Assembly: GCA_016870915.1 (NCBI GenBank)
Contig: VFZY01000042.1
Coordinates: 1 to 35,974, forward strand
Length of the DNA: 35,974 nucleotides
Reading direction: 5' to 3'
DNA from: Acidobacteriota bacterium
GTDB lineage: Bacteria; Acidobacteriota; Terriglobia; Bryobacterales; Bryobacteraceae
The notes beneath the pieces were generated by a model. It was not told the DNA's origin and did not search any database. It saw only the letters and a program-made list of their open reading frames with translations. Position 1 is the first letter of the stretch. The number at the start of each line of letters is the position of its first letter. The position numbers and the translations under genes are program-made. Positions 16,461 to 23,847 of this stretch are shown here, piece after piece.

Positions 16461-18122
16461 ATGCTCAGCAACCTTGCCGTCGCCGCCGCGCTATTGGCGC
16501 TGTCGATCATTGGGTTCGTTCAGTACCCCGGCCGCGCCTGGTTGAGTTCCGACACCCAGATCTACATCGCGGTGCTTGAGCACCTGTTTGACCGCGGCGT
16601 GCTCGCGCGCGACCTGTTGGCCTCCGGCGCACACGTCTCATTCACCGCGTACGACGACATCGCCATCGCACTGCGGCGCCTGACCGGGCTTAGCTTTGAA
16701 ACGGTGTTGATGGCGCAGTTGTTCCTTTTCCGGGTGACACAACTCACCGGAGCCTGGCTGTTTGCCACCGGGGCCGGGTTGGGCCGCGTGCAGGCCATTT
16801 TCCTCACCTCTGTCTACGCCCTCAACTCCTGGATTCTCGGTCCGTCGGTGATCAGCTTTGAAGTGGAGCCCATACCGCGAGGTTTCGCCACCGCCTGCGC
16901 GGTGCTGGCCATCGGGCTCATGGCCCACCGGCGCTACGTAGCGGCCGGGTGCGCGGCTGCGTTGGGTTTCCTCTACCATGCCCCAGCCGTGTACATGCTG
17001 TGGGCCGGATGGCTGGTGGTGTGCCTGACACGAGGCGACCGGTCGCGATGGCGGGCCTTCCTGCCCCTGGGCGCTGCGGTGCTGGTGCTGGGTGCGCTGA
17101 CGGCCGGCCAGACCGGAGTGGTTGAACGGCAGCCGTTCTTCAGCCGCATTGAACCCGAAGTCGCCGAACTGCAGCAGATGCGCGCGGTTTACAACTGGAT
17201 CTCGCGCTGGCAGCCGGGCGCCATTCCGAACTACCTCATCCTGGCCGCCGTCACCGCTCTTGCGCTGCTGCGGCTGCGAGGCGTGCTGGGGCATGAGATT
17301 CGCTGGCTCGCCGGTACGATGACCGCCGGGGCGCTGTTGACCATGCCCCTTTCTTACCTTCTGCTGGAACAGTGGCGCTGGGCGCTGGTGCCGCAAGTTC
17401 AGCCCATGCGCGCGCTTCTCTTTGTGGTGCTGTTCGCGGTGCTCTTGGCGCTGGTGGCCGCATTGCGCGCCGGTTCGGTCTGGGAGGCTATTGGTTGGTT
17501 GATTGTTCCGTTCGCGCTGCCGTTGAGCCAGATGCGGCTCACCACGCTTGCCACCAGCGCCGCCGATCCAGTGTGGCGAACGCGGCTGCTCCTGGTCTGC
17601 GGCCTGGCAGCCGTTTGCGGCACTTGCCTTTGGCTGAGCGTGCGGCTGGGCCGGGGTTGGAAGCCGTGCCTCCCGCTCGCCGCGGCCATCGCTTGCGTCA
17701 TCTGGGGCTGCTGGCTGATCCCGTTGCACGGAGGAATCCGCTTCCTGGCGCGCCTCAAGACAGACGATGTGGCCGCGCTGGCGGCGTGGGCACGCGCCGG
17801 CACCGCCCCGGAGGATATCTTTCTGTTCCCACAGGCGCGGGAAGGCCTGCACCCGGGTCTCTTCAGGGCCTTCGCCTTGCGCCCGGTCTACGTGGATTGG
17901 AAATCCGGCGGACAGGTGAACTACTTCACGCGATACTCAAAGGAGTGGTGGAACCGGTGGCGCGAGACCATGGCGGCGCCGTTCGCGGGCGGCTCGACAC
18001 GGCCGCTCGCCGAACGGGGCATCCGGTATCTGGTGTTGGAGAAGGACACCCCGGTGACCGATGCGCGGTTAGTCTACAGCAACGCTGTGTACAAGGTCTA
18101 CGATCTGCTGCCCGGACGCTGA
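16461..18122 (+). CDS. Multi-pass integral membrane protein (glycosyltransferase-C-like topology)
   Basis: A 553-residue protein with about ten to twelve hydrophobic segments, starting with NLAVAAALLALSIIGFV. The first periplasmic loop carries SSDTQIYIAVLEHLFDRG, including an Asp in the place where GT-C mannosyl/arabinosyltransferases keep theirs, and the C-terminal part is soluble (DVAALAAWARAGTAPEDIF, RYLVLEKDTPVTDARLVY). This resembles DUF6798-type and other lipid-linked-sugar transferase-like membrane proteins, but no family is certain. The ATG directly follows the TPR stop, and its TGA overlaps the probable CTG start of the receptor gene. Proposed role: envelope polysaccharide or glycolipid assembly (inference). 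Confidence 0.75.
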   Translation: MLSNLAVAAALLALSIIGFVQYPGRAWLSSDTQIYIAVLEHLFDRGVLARDLLASGAHVSFTAYDDIAIALRRLTGLSFETVLMAQLFLFRVTQLTGAWLFATGAGLGRVQAIFLTSVYALNSWILGPSVISFEVEPIPRGFATACAVLAIGLMAHRRYVAAGCAAALGFLYHAPAVYMLWAGWLVVCLTRGDRSRWRAFLPLGAAVLVLGALTAGQTGVVERQPFFSRIEPEVAELQQMRAVYNWISRWQPGAIPNYLILAAVTALALLRLRGVLGHEIRWLAGTMTAGALLTMPLSYLLLEQWRWALVPQVQPMRALLFVVLFAVLLALVAALRAGSVWEAIGWLIVPFALPLSQMRLTTLATSAADPVWRTRLLLVCGLAAVCGTCLWLSVRLGRGWKPCLPLAAAIACVIWGCWLIPLHGGIRFLARLKTDDVAALAAWARAGTAPEDIFLFPQAREGLHPGLFRAFALRPVYVDWKSGGQVNYFTRYSKEWWNRWRETMAAPFAGGSTRPLAERGIRYLVLEKDTPVTDARLVYSNAVYKVYDLLPGR

Positions 18123-21100
18123 CGCTCGCCGTTGCCCTGGCGCTCACCGCCCGGGGCCAATCCACCCAGGGTCTGGTGGCCGGACGCGTCACGGACGCAG
18201 GCACCGGGACTCCCGTAGCCGCCTCCACCGTCCGCTACTTCCAACTGGAGACCAACACATCTGGCCTGGTGCGCGCCTCGCCGGCCGGCCGGTTCGTGAT
18301 CCTGCTGTTGCCGCCGGGGCGATACCGTCTGCGGGCTGAAGCCGCGGACTATCAGCCCCAGGAAGTCTTCGAAATGCGCGTGCCGGTGGCCGGGCGTCTG
18401 GATGTGGTGTTTCGATTGCGCCGCCGGTCCGATGTGTGGAATGACCGCCGGTACAGCGGCGGAGCGCCTGGCCAGAATCAACCCGTGGTCACTTTCTACG
18501 GGCCCGATGTCGATACCAGCCGGCGGGCTTCCTTCGCACCGCCGCCCTCCGAGCAGGGCGCGCTCGAAGCCACGCTTTCCACCGTGGTGGACCCTGTGGC
18601 GATGCGAGACCTGCCGCTGGCCGGCCGCGATGCCTACACCGCGCTGCTGGGCCAGCCCGCTGTCACCACGGAAACCGGCACATCGCGTGGACTCGGCTTG
18701 AGCGCCAACGGCCAACGCGCCACCTCCGCCAATTACCTTCTGGATGGCGTCGAGAACAACAACTACCTCGCCACCGGAGCGCTGGCCGCCGTGGCTCCGG
18801 AAGCGATTCAGGAGTACCGTGTGTCCATCTCGAACTTCGCCGCGGAGTTCGGCCGCACGTCGGGCCTGGTGGCTAACGCCGTCACGCGGTCGGGCGGCGC
18901 GGGCTGGCACGGCATCGGCTATCACAACTTTCAGCACAAGCTGCTGGGGGCAAACAGCTTTCAGGGCAACCTGCGCGGCTCGCCGCGGCTGGATTTTCTG
19001 GAGAATCAGAGCGGCGGGCAACTGGGCGGCGCCCTCAGGTCAGGGCGGCTGTTCGCCTCGGGCGCTTTCGAAACTCTGGACCAGCGCGGCCGGACGGAGC
19101 CCTTTCCGGTCACCTTGCCCAGCACCGCCTTCCGCTCCTTCACAGCACCCGGCAGCGTGGCCCGTCAACTCATCGACCGCTTCCCCGCGCCCGCCGCCGC
19201 CAACGGCGCCTTCCCCGTGGCCGAATACCTGTTCGCTCCCCGCACGGCGGTCACCCGGCGGCTGGGACTGGCCCGTGTGGACCTCCGCCGGGGAGAATCC
19301 CAGTGGATGGGGCGGTTCGCGGCGGGCTCGCTCGATCTGCCGGAACTCTTTCCGTCTCCCTACCCCGACTTTGTCACCGGCGCGCGCCAGCGCACCGGCT
19401 CCGCGGCCGTGGCGTGGCAGAAGAATCTCGGCGCCAGGACCGCCGCCGAGGTGCGGGCCGGCTGGGGCAGCTACTCGCTGGCCTGGGAACGCCCCCATCC
19501 TGAGATCCCGCTGCTGTCTGAGCGCAGTTTTCAGACCTGGCTTCCGGGTAACCCGTTCTTCTTCGAACTCGACCACGGGGCGCGCCACGGCGAACTCTCG
19601 GGCGCCATCTCGAAGGTGGCCGGCCGCCACATCGTCAAGGCCGGCGCGGGCGGACTCTGGCGCCGCACCGGAGGTGCCCTGGCGCCGGGCGGCAGCGGGC
19701 AGTACCTGTTCCTGGACATCATCGACTTCACACAGGACATGCCGACGTTCCTCTATGCCCCCTCGCGCAAGAGAGCGCTGCCGCGCTATGAGCCGCCCGC
19801 TCACGCGCGGAGCTATGCGATGTCCCAGTATCATGCCTTCGCCCAGGACACGCTCCGGCTCACCCCCCGGCTCGCCGTGAACCTCGGCCTGCGCTACGAC
19901 TACTTCGGCCCCCCGCGCAACCGCGGCACTGTGCAGGATTCCTGGATTCGGGGCGGCGTCATCGTTCAGGCTCCGCCATCAGCCCCGCTCTGGGCGCCTG
20001 ATCGCAACGGAGTCTCCGTGCGCGCGGGGCTCTCGTATCGGCTTTCGGAAAAGCGTGGTCTGCTTCTCCGCGCCGCTGGGGGCACCTTCACGGACCGCGT
20101 CTTTGATACATACTGGTTGGGCGTTCGCAACAATGACTACGGCCAGACCAGTTTCCTCCTGCCGCGCCAGCCCATCAATTACCTCACCGGCATCGCGAGT
20201 CAGGCTGCCCGCGCCCAGGAAGCCAGTCTGGACCCGAACTTCCCCCGATTCACCGTAGTCGACCAGCGACTGCGCGACCCCTATGCCATCAGCTTCCTCG
20301 GCGGCGTGGAAAAAGCGGCCCCACGCGGCTGGACCGTGCAGTCACTCCTGCTCGGATCCCTGGGACGCAAGCTCCCGGTGACCGACCAGGTAAACCGCGA
20401 TCGCGCCTCCGAACCCAAGCGCGAGTTCCCAACTCTGCCCGACCTCTCCTATCGGGGCAATCAAGGCCTTTCGAACTACTACGCCTGGGTGACGCTCGCC
20501 TCGTGGGCTCATCGCCGCGGGCAGGCACAAGTGGCCTACACGTGGTCGAAGCTCATCGACACCCAGAGCGACCCGGTGGGCGAGGATCTCTTCAGCACCA
20601 GCTTCGCCCGAGTTACCTCCGGGCGCATCCCGGACTTTCCGGGCTTTGCCCGCGCGCGCGACAGCCGCGGCGAACGGGGCCTGGCCGATTTCGACCAGCG
20701 CCACAACCTGGTGGCGATGGCCGTCGCCGAGCCCGGCCTCTGGATTCGTCCGCTCCGTGGCTGGAAGGCCGCAATCATCGGAGCCGCCCGCGCCGGATTT
20801 CCCTACACGGTCTTTGGCCCCAACACAATCGAAGTGGGACAGGGCGTCACGCTGAATAACCGCGCGGACCTGACGGGCGCCGCGCCGCGTGTCAACCGCC
20901 CGGCCGCCGGAGGGCGTCTGCTGCTGGACCGTACCGCTTTCCGTGAACCGGCGGGCCGCGTGGGAACGCTGGGCCGCAATGCCTTCGTGGGACCGGGACT
21001 CTACAGCATGGACGTTTCGCTCAGCCGCGAAATCCAGTTGCGCGAACGGCTGCGGCTGGCGCTGCGCGCCGATGCCTACAACGTGCTCAACCACACCAAC

Positions 21101-21253
21101 CTGGGGCAGCCCGATGCGAACTTCAGCCACGACAATCCGCGCTTCGGTGTCGCCACCTTCGGCCGCACCGGGCGCCAGCAGGGCATCGCGTCGCTCACAC
21201 CCCTTGGCGATACGCCGCGCCGCATTCAGTTGATTGTCCGCCTGATGTTTTGA
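18119..21253 (+). CDS. TonB-dependent receptor, Oar-like, probable CTG start
   Basis: About 1044 residues. Domains: carboxypeptidase-regulatory-like (about 18-100; GLVAGRVTDAGTGTPVAAST), plug (about 150-270; RDLPLAGRDAYTALLG, LDGVENNNYLATG) and a barrel ending QLIVRLMF. The frame is open from 17372, but there it is a shadow of the membrane protein gene. Just upstream of the first domain the translation is LTLAVALALTARGQ, a signal-peptide-like core with no ATG, GTG or TTG before it. CTG 18119 is the only NTG, and it overlaps the upstream TGA (CTGA). A GTG at 18176 would start inside the first beta strand with no signal. A start via CTG or a sequencing error are the main alternatives. The substrate is unknown. 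Confidence 0.82.
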   Translation: MTLAVALALTARGQSTQGLVAGRVTDAGTGTPVAASTVRYFQLETNTSGLVRASPAGRFVILLLPPGRYRLRAEAADYQPQEVFEMRVPVAGRLDVVFRLRRRSDVWNDRRYSGGAPGQNQPVVTFYGPDVDTSRRASFAPPPSEQGALEATLSTVVDPVAMRDLPLAGRDAYTALLGQPAVTTETGTSRGLGLSANGQRATSANYLLDGVENNNYLATGALAAVAPEAIQEYRVSISNFAAEFGRTSGLVANAVTRSGGAGWHGIGYHNFQHKLLGANSFQGNLRGSPRLDFLENQSGGQLGGALRSGRLFASGAFETLDQRGRTEPFPVTLPSTAFRSFTAPGSVARQLIDRFPAPAAANGAFPVAEYLFAPRTAVTRRLGLARVDLRRGESQWMGRFAAGSLDLPELFPSPYPDFVTGARQRTGSAAVAWQKNLGARTAAEVRAGWGSYSLAWERPHPEIPLLSERSFQTWLPGNPFFFELDHGARHGELSGAISKVAGRHIVKAGAGGLWRRTGGALAPGGSGQYLFLDIIDFTQDMPTFLYAPSRKRALPRYEPPAHARSYAMSQYHAFAQDTLRLTPRLAVNLGLRYDYFGPPRNRGTVQDSWIRGGVIVQAPPSAPLWAPDRNGVSVRAGLSYRLSEKRGLLLRAAGGTFTDRVFDTYWLGVRNNDYGQTSFLLPRQPINYLTGIASQAARAQEASLDPNFPRFTVVDQRLRDPYAISFLGGVEKAAPRGWTVQSLLLGSLGRKLPVTDQVNRDRASEPKREFPTLPDLSYRGNQGLSNYYAWVTLASWAHRRGQAQVAYTWSKLIDTQSDPVGEDLFSTSFARVTSGRIPDFPGFARARDSRGERGLADFDQRHNLVAMAVAEPGLWIRPLRGWKAAIIGAARAGFPYTVFGPNTIEVGQGVTLNNRADLTGAAPRVNRPAAGGRLLLDRTAFREPAGRVGTLGRNAFVGPGLYSMDVSLSREIQLRERLRLALRADAYNVLNHTNLGQPDANFSHDNPRFGVATFGRTGRQQGIASLTPLGDTPRRIQLIVRLMF

Positions 21254-21258
21254 TACTA

Positions 21259-21294
21259 CCCGCGTGGCGGGCAACCCGCGTGGCGGGGGTTGCA
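21259..21294 (+). terminator. Tandem 13-bp GC repeat and possible hairpin after the receptor gene
   Basis: CCCGCGTGGCGGG occurs twice, at 21259-21271 and 21275-21287, each able to form a 5-bp stem (CCCGC/GCGGG). A longer pairing GCAACCC/GGGTTGC spans 21272-21294. No T-run follows, so termination is only a suggestion. The remaining gap to 21361 holds the GGAGG ribosome binding site of the next gene and nothing else clear. Confidence 0.35.
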
Positions 21295-21361
21295 ATTCCC
21301 GCCTTCTGGGTGTACCCTTTTCAAAGCTGCCCACGAGCAGTCACAAGTATTTGGAGGACAT

Positions 21362-22189
21362 ATGAACATCGGAGCGCTTGCAGGTTCCCTTTTCCTGGCC
21401 GTGCCAATTTGGGCAGGGTCGGTCTTTCTCACCGGACATGATCCTGATTTTCACGCCCATGTTGGTGGCAACGTGGCGGGTGCGATCAAGATCAACCAAA
21501 CGGCGATTGGCTACGTCACCGACCCGGGTTTCAATCCATTCAAGGCCGGCGGCATCAACAAGTTTCTATTCGTGGAATCGAATATCCCGATTCCCGGCGG
21601 CCATGTTCGCGGGAAGTCGGGAATCGTGGCCAGCGGCTACACCGAAGGCGTGGATTTCGACCACCACGATGCCACCACGCTGAACGCCGCTCTGAACCAA
21701 CTGGGCACCGTGTACAACGCCATCGTTGTGGCTTCCGATTTCGGGGGCACGCTAACCCAGGCCGAGCTCGACATTCTGAACGCCCGCGGCGCGGACATCA
21801 TCGGATTTCTCAACGCCGGCGGCGGCCTGTACGCCATGTCGCAGAGCAACAGCGGCGGGAGCGCCCAACTGACACCCGGAGGCGGGCATTACGGTTTTCT
21901 TCCGTTCATCGTCACCTCAGTCAATCTGGACATGTCGGAGACCGGATACACCGTCACCGCGTTCGGTGCTTCTCTCGGCCTGTCGGACGCCGACGTGAAC
22001 GGGAACTTCTCCCACGCGATCTTCACGTCCACTGGTGGTATGAGCATTGTGGACGTGGATTCGACGGGCCGCATCTTGTCGCTGGCCACCCGGAACAAAG
22101 TGACTCCCACCGGCGTGGTGCCTGAGCCGGGCACCTATGCCATGATGGCCGCCGGGGTGGCACTCCTGCTGCTGCGTCGGCGCCGGTAG
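21362..22189 (+). CDS. PEP-CTERM-anchored exported protein
   Basis: Encodes 275 residues from ATG 21362, preceded by a strong GGAGG about 5 bases upstream; an earlier in-frame codon at 21290 has no such site. The signal peptide is MNIGALAGSLFLAVPIWAGS. The C-terminus has the sorting signal VPEPG (253-257), a hydrophobic helix and a final RRRR, the tripartite PEP-CTERM pattern recognised by exosortase. The body (SGYTEGVDFDHHDATTLNAA, YNAIVVASDFGGTLTQAELD, GADIIGFLNAGGGLYAMSQS) alternates strands and helices and recalls a class I glutamine-amidotransferase-like fold, but I see no catalytic Cys. The function is unknown; surface or exopolysaccharide association is the usual inference for PEP-CTERM proteins. 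No exosortase gene is in the window. Confidence 0.85.
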   Translation: MNIGALAGSLFLAVPIWAGSVFLTGHDPDFHAHVGGNVAGAIKINQTAIGYVTDPGFNPFKAGGINKFLFVESNIPIPGGHVRGKSGIVASGYTEGVDFDHHDATTLNAALNQLGTVYNAIVVASDFGGTLTQAELDILNARGADIIGFLNAGGGLYAMSQSNSGGSAQLTPGGGHYGFLPFIVTSVNLDMSETGYTVTAFGASLGLSDADVNGNFSHAIFTSTGGMSIVDVDSTGRILSLATRNKVTPTGVVPEPGTYAMMAAGVALLLLRRRR

Positions 22190-22571
22190 TCAGGCGCCCG
22201 CGTTCAGAATCCAGTCCACGGCCCCGGTGATTGAATCGGCGAGGAAGGCTGTGTCCTGCCTCGCCAGTTCGATAACGTGCCGATCGGCGGCCCAGCCGGT
22301 ACGAACCAGGCAGCCGCGCGCGCCCAGATTGCGAGCGGCCCGCATGTCGTCCGGGGAATCGCCCACCACGAAGGAGTGGGCCATCTCCAGTTGATGATCG
22401 CTCGCCGCGCGTTCGTAGAGAAACACGTTCGGCTTCCCGCAAACACAAGGCTCGGCGCGGACGTGGGGGCAAACGTAGGGCCCTGTGACCAAAGCTTCCT
22501 GCTGCTTGAGCCCCGTTCAGCGGCAGCACAAGCGTACCGTTGAGATTCAGGAAAACGGCGCGCCGGCCCAT
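22190..22571 (-). pseudogene. Broken HAD-IIIA phosphatase (GmhB/HisB-N-like)
   Basis: The minus strand from ATG 22571 reads MGRRAVFLNLNGTLVLPLNG, the N-terminus of a HAD-IIIA phosphatase. About 25 codons later the frame is lost. In another frame, from about 22492 to the stop at 22190, comes GPYVCPHVRAEPCVCGKPN (zinc-loop-like Cys/His cluster) followed by HSFVVGDSPDDMRAARNLGA, the HAD motif IV region. Intact relatives are about 180-190 residues; here only about 120 remain, so roughly 65-70 codons between motif I and the Cys loop are missing as well as the frame being shifted. Motif I, normally DxD, reads NLN, removing the nucleophile and acid. It is the last gene of the PPC/DUF1549/DUF1501 operon, 7 bases after the DUF1501 stop. 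Confidence 0.82.
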
Positions 22572-22578
22572 GCCACGC

Positions 22579-23841
22579 TCAGCCGCGCAGCAGAGCTTCG
22601 ACGGTCTGGCCTCCGTTGACGATCTTCGACGGCCGGCCGATGGGGGTCTGGAACTCATGCGTCGGGTCGACGCCCAGCACGTTGTAAATGGTGGACAGCA
22701 GATCCTCGGGCTCAACCGGCAGATCGGTTACTTCCACACCCTTGTCATCGGTGGCGCCGAGAATGCGCCCGCCCCGAATGCCCGCGCCGCCAATGGCGAT
22801 GGACCAGGCCTTGTTGTGGTGATCGCGGCCGGCGTCGGCGTTCACCTTCGGCGTGCGTCCGAACTCACCCATGGCGATGACCAGCGTGGAATCGAGCAGG
22901 CCCCGGCGCGACAGGTCCGTGAGCAGGCCGGCGAAGGCGCGGTCGAACTCCGGCAGCAACACCTTCCGCATGGAATTGAAGTTATCGCCGTGGGTATCGT
23001 AGTTGAGCCATCCCTTGGCAACGGTCACGAAGCGGACGCCGCTTTCCACCAGACGGCGGGCGAGCAGACAGCCCTGGCCGACGGGGGTGCGCCCGTACAG
23101 TTCCCGGGTCTCCGCAGGCTCGGCTTCGATGTCGAAGGCCTTCTGCGCGGCGGGAGACCGCATCAGATCATAGGCCTTCTGATGGAAGCGGTCCAAAGCT
23201 TCGATGTCGCCTCGCGTATCCAGCGCCTTGAACTTCGCGTCCATCTGCTTCAGCAGGAACGCGCGGTCACTCACCCGCTGCCAATCAACGTCCACGGGCA
23301 GGGTGAGATCGCGGACCTTGTAGCCGGTGACGTTCGCATCGCCCGAGATGAACGGATTGTATTCCCCGCCCAGGTAGCCTCCCCCGTACGACGGGAAAGT
23401 ATTGGGGACGGCAACATAGGGCGGCATGCCGTTCTTTGAGCCGAGCAGCTTGGAAACCACCGAGCCCATGCTGGGGAACTCGATGGTGGACAGCGGGAGA
23501 TACCCGGTGAGCAGATAGTTGATCGCGCGCTCGTGGTTGTTCTCACGCGACTTCATGGAGCGCAGGATGGTGAACTTGTCCACCTGTCGCGCGGTCAGCG
23601 GAAGGTGCTCGCAGATCTGGATGCCCGGCACGTTGGTGGGGATGGGTTTGAACTCGCCCCGGTATTCAACCGGTGCATCGGGCTTCATGTCGAAGGTATC
23701 CATGTGCCCGGCGCCGCCGGATTGCCAGACCAGGATGCAGGAGATGTCCTTCCGGGGAGCCGCGCGCAGCACGCTGCCCAATGTCACGCCCAACGGGCCT
23801 AGGCTGCCCAGCCGAATGAAGTCACGCCGTCCGAAGATCAT
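22579..23841 (-). CDS. DUF1501 protein, Tat-exported
   Basis: A 420-residue member of the DUF1501 family. The leader at the N-terminus is twin-arginine (RRDFIRLGSLGPLGVTLGS), so translocation in folded form is likely. Hallmarks: ILVWQSGGAGHMDTFDMKPD (the usual GGxSHxDTFDxKP block with Ala for Ser), SMKSRENNHERAINYLLTGY, VAKGWLNYDTHGDNFNSM, MGEFGRTPKVNADAGRDHHN and a closing VLGVDPTHEF. It lies 6 bases downstream of its DUF1549/DUF1553 partner. It is shorter and quite divergent from the other DUF1501 protein in this window (4011-5543), which carries a longer N-terminus. The biochemical role is not established for the family. Confidence 0.92.
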   Translation of the reverse strand: MIFGRRDFIRLGSLGPLGVTLGSVLRAAPRKDISCILVWQSGGAGHMDTFDMKPDAPVEYRGEFKPIPTNVPGIQICEHLPLTARQVDKFTILRSMKSRENNHERAINYLLTGYLPLSTIEFPSMGSVVSKLLGSKNGMPPYVAVPNTFPSYGGGYLGGEYNPFISGDANVTGYKVRDLTLPVDVDWQRVSDRAFLLKQMDAKFKALDTRGDIEALDRFHQKAYDLMRSPAAQKAFDIEAEPAETRELYGRTPVGQGCLLARRLVESGVRFVTVAKGWLNYDTHGDNFNSMRKVLLPEFDRAFAGLLTDLSRRGLLDSTLVIAMGEFGRTPKVNADAGRDHHNKAWSIAIGGAGIRGGRILGATDDKGVEVTDLPVEPEDLLSTIYNVLGVDPTHEFQTPIGRPSKIVNGGQTVEALLRG

Positions 23842-23847
23842 AAGCTG

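Noticed and set aside
17372-18118. Upstream extension of the second receptor frame
   Set aside because: Lies wholly within the membrane protein gene and encodes no transmembrane or signal sequence.
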